From Megasphaera_A sueciensis (lineage in GTDB: Bacteria > Bacillota > Negativicutes > Veillonellales > Megasphaeraceae), in NCBI RefSeq assembly GCF_050219315.1, contig NZ_CP116939.1, forward strand, positions 2,356,001 through 2,420,000: a stretch of DNA of 64,000 nucleotides. The letters are read 5' to 3'. Positions 59,883-64,000 of the stretch are shown in pieces. A program made the position numbers and the translations under genes. The notes under the pieces are model-generated. The model did no database searches and was not told the DNA's origin. It worked only from the letters and a program-made list of their open reading frames with translations. Position 1 is the first letter of the stretch; each line of letters begins with the position of its first letter.

Positions 59883-61454
59883 ATGATAGGAAAAGTAAAT
59901 GATGATTTTTTTCAAAAACATGTGCTGACTCAGACAGGAATGCAGGCAGAAGCTGTCGTTATGGGACCTCATATGGGAGTCGATGCGGCCATATTAAGGC
60001 TTTCAGATTCATATATGGCCGTTGCTGAAGATCCGATTTTTCCCAGTTTGTCTATGACCGCCGATGATTTTGCCTTTGTAACCGTTCATATAGGGGCTAG
60101 TGATATTGCCGTTATGGGAATACAACCTCGTTATATGACATATTCCTTACTGCTGCCGCCGGATACGGAGGAAGATTATATTGCGGAACTTATTGCAGCT
60201 ATCAGTCGGTATGCGAAAGAAATCGGTATTACGATTGTAGGTGGACATACCGGCTTTTATGGAACTGTTACGGTACCCACGATTGGCGGCATCACCGTAT
60301 GGGGAACCAATGATACCTATATATCGCCGATGGGAGCACAAGACGGGGATAATGTTATTATTACTAAAGGCTGCGGAGTAGAAGCCGCTGCCTTATTATC
60401 GTTCGAGTTGCAGGAGGTTCTCAAGGACAACATAGATACAGACGATTTACAACGATCCCTTGCACGGATGCATGACGTTTCGGTTGTAAAGGATGCCCGC
60501 ATAGCGGCACACAATCATGGCATTCATGCTATGCATGATGCCACGGAGGGAGGCGTAAAACGTGGTGTATGGGAAATTGCGCAGGCTTCCGGAAAGGGAG
60601 TCGTCATTAATACAAAAGATTTATTGCGGCCGCATGACATAGAAGCTGTTTGCGGGTATTTTAACCTGAATACATGGGAAATCATTAGTGAAGGGACATT
60701 AGTGCTTACCTGTGCACCGGAAACAACCGAAAAGCTTTTGAACGACTATGAAAAAGCAGGGATAAAAGCCCGGATTATCGGAACCATTACAAAATCATCA
60801 CAGGGGTGTATGTATTTAGAAAATGGAGATTTAAAAGAACTCGTGCCGCCAGGCAGAGATAAATTCTGGGATGTTTTTTTTGAAGCAGCAGCACTTCACG
60901 CGCATAAGATCCAATCAGAAGAAGAAAAGTTGTGTGCGGCATTGAAACAAACTGCAGCTATATTTTGTGATGAGAATATTTATAAACTTTTACCGGAAAT
61001 TGGAGCTAATATTGCTTGTGTGAAAAAAAATGGCAAACAACTTAGTCAGGTGGCAGGAATACCTGGTAGAATTATCAGTGTTAAAAATAAGGCGGTTGCT
61101 GCGAGCGAACCGGAAATGGGGGCAAGTGTCCATATGGGAGAATCTATTCTTGAAGTGCGCAAGTATTTTCCTGAAGCAGCCTGCATAATGAATTTGCGTA
61201 AGAACAAAGCGGTTTTGCAGGCTTGTAATATGGCAGGGCTTACTAGTATTGACATGCCGTCATGTAAAAATTATCAACAGAAAGAGAATGAGTTTTTGAT
61301 TGATTTGGATACGGTTTTAGCACATCGTGATACACTTCCCGATATATTGACAACCCCGGATCGAATTAATCTGGAAACATTAATTTTAGTTATAGGTACG
61401 TCATTAAAAGATTTAGAAAGAAAAGTTCTAAGTATTAAAAAAAATTATAAGTGA
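59883..61454 (+). CDS. AIR-synthase-like / ThiN fusion protein
   Basis: A 523-residue two-domain protein. The N-terminal part (about 1-310) is an AIR-synthase/HypE/ThiL-type ATP-binding fold: VDAAILRLSDSYMAVAEDPIF, HIGASDIAVMGIQPRYM, TIVGGHTGF, HDATEGGVKRGVWEIA. The C-terminal part (about 345-520) matches ThiN, the archaeal-type thiamine-phosphate synthase: LLPEIGANIACV, GIPGRIISV (Arg) and EPEMGASVHMGE (His), then MNLRKNKAV. The Arg and His thought essential in ThiN are kept. Probably a thiamine-pathway enzyme (phosphate synthase plus ThiL-like kinase), but this is inference. ATG 59883 behind GGAGGG is preferred over 59862. Confidence 0.8.
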   Translation: MIGKVNDDFFQKHVLTQTGMQAEAVVMGPHMGVDAAILRLSDSYMAVAEDPIFPSLSMTADDFAFVTVHIGASDIAVMGIQPRYMTYSLLLPPDTEEDYIAELIAAISRYAKEIGITIVGGHTGFYGTVTVPTIGGITVWGTNDTYISPMGAQDGDNVIITKGCGVEAAALLSFELQEVLKDNIDTDDLQRSLARMHDVSVVKDARIAAHNHGIHAMHDATEGGVKRGVWEIAQASGKGVVINTKDLLRPHDIEAVCGYFNLNTWEIISEGTLVLTCAPETTEKLLNDYEKAGIKARIIGTITKSSQGCMYLENGDLKELVPPGRDKFWDVFFEAAALHAHKIQSEEEKLCAALKQTAAIFCDENIYKLLPEIGANIACVKKNGKQLSQVAGIPGRIISVKNKAVAASEPEMGASVHMGESILEVRKYFPEAACIMNLRKNKAVLQACNMAGLTSIDMPSCKNYQQKENEFLIDLDTVLAHRDTLPDILTTPDRINLETLILVIGTSLKDLERKVLSIKKNYK

Positions 61455-61490
61455 ATATAGAAATACTGTAAATATTATTTCGTATAATAC

Positions 61491-61519
61491 GTGATAAATC
61501 GTAGGTACCATGCTATAAT
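61491..61519 (+). promoter_or_regulatory. Candidate promoter of the MFS gene
   Basis: An extended -10, TGCTATAAT (61511-61519), with a weak -35 (GTGATA) 17 bases before it, about 30 bases from the start codon. Confidence 0.5.
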
Positions 61520-61550
61520 ATATTGTTAAATGACTTCAATATAGGCAGGC

Positions 61551-62750
61551 GTGGATATGGAAAAATGGAAACAAAATTTATGGATATGTTGTTGTGCAGG
61601 GTTTATAGTGTCTGTGGGAATGAGTCAAATGGCGCCTATGCTGCCGCTATATGTGGCGGAACTGGGAATACATGACATACAGCAAATAGAACGCTGGTCA
61701 GGCATCATTTTCGGGTGCAACTTTATTAGCTTGGCTGTTTTTTCTCCTATATGGGGACGATTGTCGGATCGGTATGGGCGTAAGCCGATGGTGTTGCGAG
61801 CGAGCCTTTGGCTGGCGGTTATCATGACAGGGATGGGATTTGCACAGAATGTGTATCAATTAGCGGTCTTACGTCTTGCCCAGGGAGCTATGAGCGGTTT
61901 TCAAGCGGCCGTTATTCCACTTATCGCCCAAGAATCACCACGGGATCATTCCGGCTGGGCCTTAGGCATGTTTTTTACTTGCCAGGTCAGCGGAACTCTT
62001 TTGGGTCCTTTATTGGGCGGCTGGCTTTCGGAACTTATCGGTATCCGCCATACTTTTTTTGTTATAGGTTTTTTCTGTTTTTTGGGATTTTTAGCACTCT
62101 TTAAAATTCATGAAACATGTAAGCCGCATGTGCAGGCAGCCGCATTGACGTTAAAAGATACGTTTCATCGATTGCCGCAGCCGCAATTAATTTTCGGACT
62201 TTTTATAACCACACTGGTTATGCAGTTTGCTACTATGTCGATCCAACCTATTATTACCGTGTATATCTCACAATTGGTCGCGTCTTCCGATCACTTGGCA
62301 CTTATAGCCGGAGCTGTTTTTTCTTCTACCGGCTTTGCTAGTATGCTTACGGCGTCCCGCATTGGACGGTTGGCTGATCGGATAGGATCGCAGAAGGTAT
62401 TGTTTTTTTCTCTTGTGTTAGCAGGTATTTCGTTCGTTCCGCAAGGATTAGTAACAAGTCCGGTGGAACTTGGCATATTGCGCTTTGCTTTGGGAATCGC
62501 ATTGGCGGGTATGCTGCCGTCTGTCAATAATTTGATTCGGCAGTATACCCCGTCCCTATGTTTGGGGCGCATTTACGGATTTAATCAATCGGCGCAATTT
62601 ATGGGAATGTTTGCCGGTGCTTTTTTTGGGGGGCATTTGGCGGCGGCAATAGGAATTCAAAATGTATTTTTTGTTACAGCGGGAGTATTGTTAATAAATG
62701 CTGTTTGGTGTTGGAAAATGGTATATTCAGTGTCTGAAATGAAAACTTAA
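61551..62750 (+). CDS. MFS drug-efflux-type transporter
   Basis: A 399-residue major facilitator with 12 predicted helices. The motif between helices 2 and 3, PIWGRLSDRYGRKPMVLRAS, is the classic MFS signature; helix 5 has GTLLGPLLGGWLSE, typical of proton-driven drug exporters (DHA1, MdtG-like). RIGRLADRIGSQKVL repeats the motif in the second half. The start is GTG at 61551 or ATG at 61557; the ribosome-binding site is weak. It stands alone. Confidence 0.87.
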   Translation: MDMEKWKQNLWICCCAGFIVSVGMSQMAPMLPLYVAELGIHDIQQIERWSGIIFGCNFISLAVFSPIWGRLSDRYGRKPMVLRASLWLAVIMTGMGFAQNVYQLAVLRLAQGAMSGFQAAVIPLIAQESPRDHSGWALGMFFTCQVSGTLLGPLLGGWLSELIGIRHTFFVIGFFCFLGFLALFKIHETCKPHVQAAALTLKDTFHRLPQPQLIFGLFITTLVMQFATMSIQPIITVYISQLVASSDHLALIAGAVFSSTGFASMLTASRIGRLADRIGSQKVLFFSLVLAGISFVPQGLVTSPVELGILRFALGIALAGMLPSVNNLIRQYTPSLCLGRIYGFNQSAQFMGMFAGAFFGGHLAAAIGIQNVFFVTAGVLLINAVWCWKMVYSVSEMKT

Positions 62751-63022
62751 TTTAAATTGAAAAAAATAATTATAATTTTTAATATATTTTTATTGTATAT
62801 TATTATTTTTATTATATAGAAGATAATGTGTAAAATAACGGCGTTAGTATCACATAGTTTAATGCGGTATGAAAGGTATAAAAATGAATAATAATGATAA
62901 ATAGTAATGTGAATGAAATGTTTTTGTAATAATAATGTAATTAATTACTTGTAACTAATTTGATTATATTGTATAATGTGGAATAAACTTTAATATTTTA
63001 ATGAAAAGAAGGTAAGGTAATA
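62751..63022. other. Very AT-rich intergenic region
   Basis: Long runs of A and T, no reading frame and no clear hairpin terminator. It must contain the promoter of the M20 gene; several AT-rich -10-like boxes prevent choosing one. Confidence 0.5.
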
Positions 63023-64000
63023 ATGGAAGTAAAGGATTTAGTTCAAAAATATCAGGATTATGTTCGCAATTTACGGCGTTATTTTCATCAATATCCTGAA
63101 CTCAGTTACGAAGAAGTGGAAACAACGAAACGTATTGCTGACGAGCTCGATAAAATGGGGATTCCTTATGCTATTAACCCAGAAAAAAACACAGGACTTG
63201 TAGCCGTGATACAAGGAGGGCATGCGGGAAAAGCAGTAGCGCTGCGTGCCGATATAGACGGATTGAATGTAACAGAAATGAATGATGTTCCTTTTAAATC
63301 TAAAAATGAAGGGAAAATGCATGCATGTGGTCATGACAGTCACATTGCCATGCTTTTGGGTGCGGCACGCATGCTTTTGGATGTTAAAGATGATATATAT
63401 GGTAAAGTATATCTTGTTTTTCAACCGGCAGAAGAAATGGGCAGCGGTTCGCAGTATATGATTAATTTTGGAAATTGGTATAATGAAATTGGAGCTATTT
63501 TTGGCGGGCACATTTGGATTGATGTACCGGCCGGTAAGATTTCAGTAGAGGCCGGTGATCGTATGGCTGCAGGCGGACAATTTATTGTTAAGGTTCATGG
63601 TAGATCCGGGCATGGAGCACAGCCGCAGGAATCTATCGATGCAGTTGTTACGGCGTCGGCAATCGTTATGAATTTGCAGACATTGGTATCCCGCCATTAC
63701 AGTGCGCTTGATCCGGTCGTGTTGACTATAGGAACATTACATAGCGGGGATCGTTTTAATATTATTTCCGGTGAAGCCGTTATGGAAGGTACAACTCGTT
63801 ATTTCGGCACGGAGGTAGGAAAGGACCTTAAGGAATCCATGGAACGTATTATTATGGATACCGCCCACGCGTATGGAGCTACGGCGGAATTTAAGTATTG
63901 GATTATGGTACCTCCTACTGTGAATGATGAAGAATGTTCAGTTATTGCACAAGGTGCTGTTAAAAAAGTTCTGGGAAAAGATGCATTATTTCATATGCAA
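63023..64000 (+). CDS. M20D-family amidohydrolase, truncated by the window edge
   Basis: The first 326 residues of an N-acyl-amino-acid/hippurate hydrolase-type M20D peptidase. Metal motifs are MHACGHDSHIAML and FQPAEEMGSGSQY, then GGHIWIDVPAG; the dimerisation domain starts near VKVHGRSGHGAQPQESIDAV. HQYPELSYEE at the N-terminus is typical. ATG 63023 lies behind GAAGGTAAGG. The frame is open to the last base, so the C-terminus lies beyond the window. Different from the M20 gene at 52378. Confidence 0.92.
   Translation, partial: MEVKDLVQKYQDYVRNLRRYFHQYPELSYEEVETTKRIADELDKMGIPYAINPEKNTGLVAVIQGGHAGKAVALRADIDGLNVTEMNDVPFKSKNEGKMHACGHDSHIAMLLGAARMLLDVKDDIYGKVYLVFQPAEEMGSGSQYMINFGNWYNEIGAIFGGHIWIDVPAGKISVEAGDRMAAGGQFIVKVHGRSGHGAQPQESIDAVVTASAIVMNLQTLVSRHYSALDPVVLTIGTLHSGDRFNIISGEAVMEGTTRYFGTEVGKDLKESMERIIMDTAHAYGATAEFKYWIMVPPTVNDEECSVIAQGAVKKVLGKDALFHMQ

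Overview
The window comes from a low-to-mid GC anaerobic bacterium, most likely a Negativicutes member of the Veillonellaceae/Megasphaera/Dialister type. This rests on gene content only: a Firmicutes-type his operon using HisZ plus short HisG, class III fructose-1,6-bisphosphatase, the hydrogenase maturase HydE, rubrerythrin, PdxST with a MocR-type PdxR, and abundant M20 amidohydrolases. The genus is a guess. No rRNA, CRISPR array or replication origin is visible. Coordinates were worked out by eye.

Layout. 0-7.8 kb: a tRNA operon (Asp, Phe, Leu), a D,D-carboxypeptidase with a two-component system, rubrerythrin, a three-gene HAAS-domain membrane cluster on the minus strand, and an MscS channel. 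7.8-16.7 kb: a complete, tightly packed histidine operon hisZGDCBHAF(IE) ending in a HAD phosphatase that could supply the otherwise missing histidinol-phosphate phosphatase. 16.7-21.3 kb: trmB, a RodA/FtsW protein, a uracil permease, hydE and tRNA-Ser. 21.3-34.1 kb: a decaying accessory island starting next to tRNA-Ser. It holds an integrase C-terminal remnant, an IS3 element nested in an IS256 remnant, and broken aldo/keto reductase, flavodoxin-like, carboxymuconolactone decarboxylase, GNAT and ArsR genes. A few genes there are intact, including pdxST/pdxR, a cupin, a flavodoxin lipoprotein and a GGDEF protein. 34.1-36 kb: a thioredoxin-like protein, an ArsP-type permease and a frameshifted CGGC protein. 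36-42.8 kb: a cysteine desulfidase-family protein, a structured RNA, an IS200 element, a PhnDCE-type ABC transporter with fused permease, and a 2-hydroxyacid dehydrogenase. 42.9-46 kb: a cell-surface/glycan cluster. 46-50 kb: tandem ketopantoate reductase paralogues and a metal P-type ATPase. 50-53.5 kb: a cupin/nitrilase/transporter/M20 operon. 53.6-64 kb: ArsC-like and HD proteins, an mgtA remnant, fbp, gdhA, an SDR, a second copy of the structured RNA, an AIR-synthase/ThiN fusion, an MFS exporter and a truncated M20 peptidase.

The most striking feature is the pair of paralogous structured RNAs at about 37,352-37,558 and 59,619-59,804. Each has its own TTGACA-17-TATACT promoter and its own intrinsic terminator. 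They share invariant junction sequences, and two hairpins show compensatory base changes between the copies. One lies upstream of a protein with a ThiN (thiamine-phosphate synthase) domain. The other lies upstream of a PhnD-type transporter operon, from which an IS200 now separates it. I do not recognise the RNA as a known riboswitch class.
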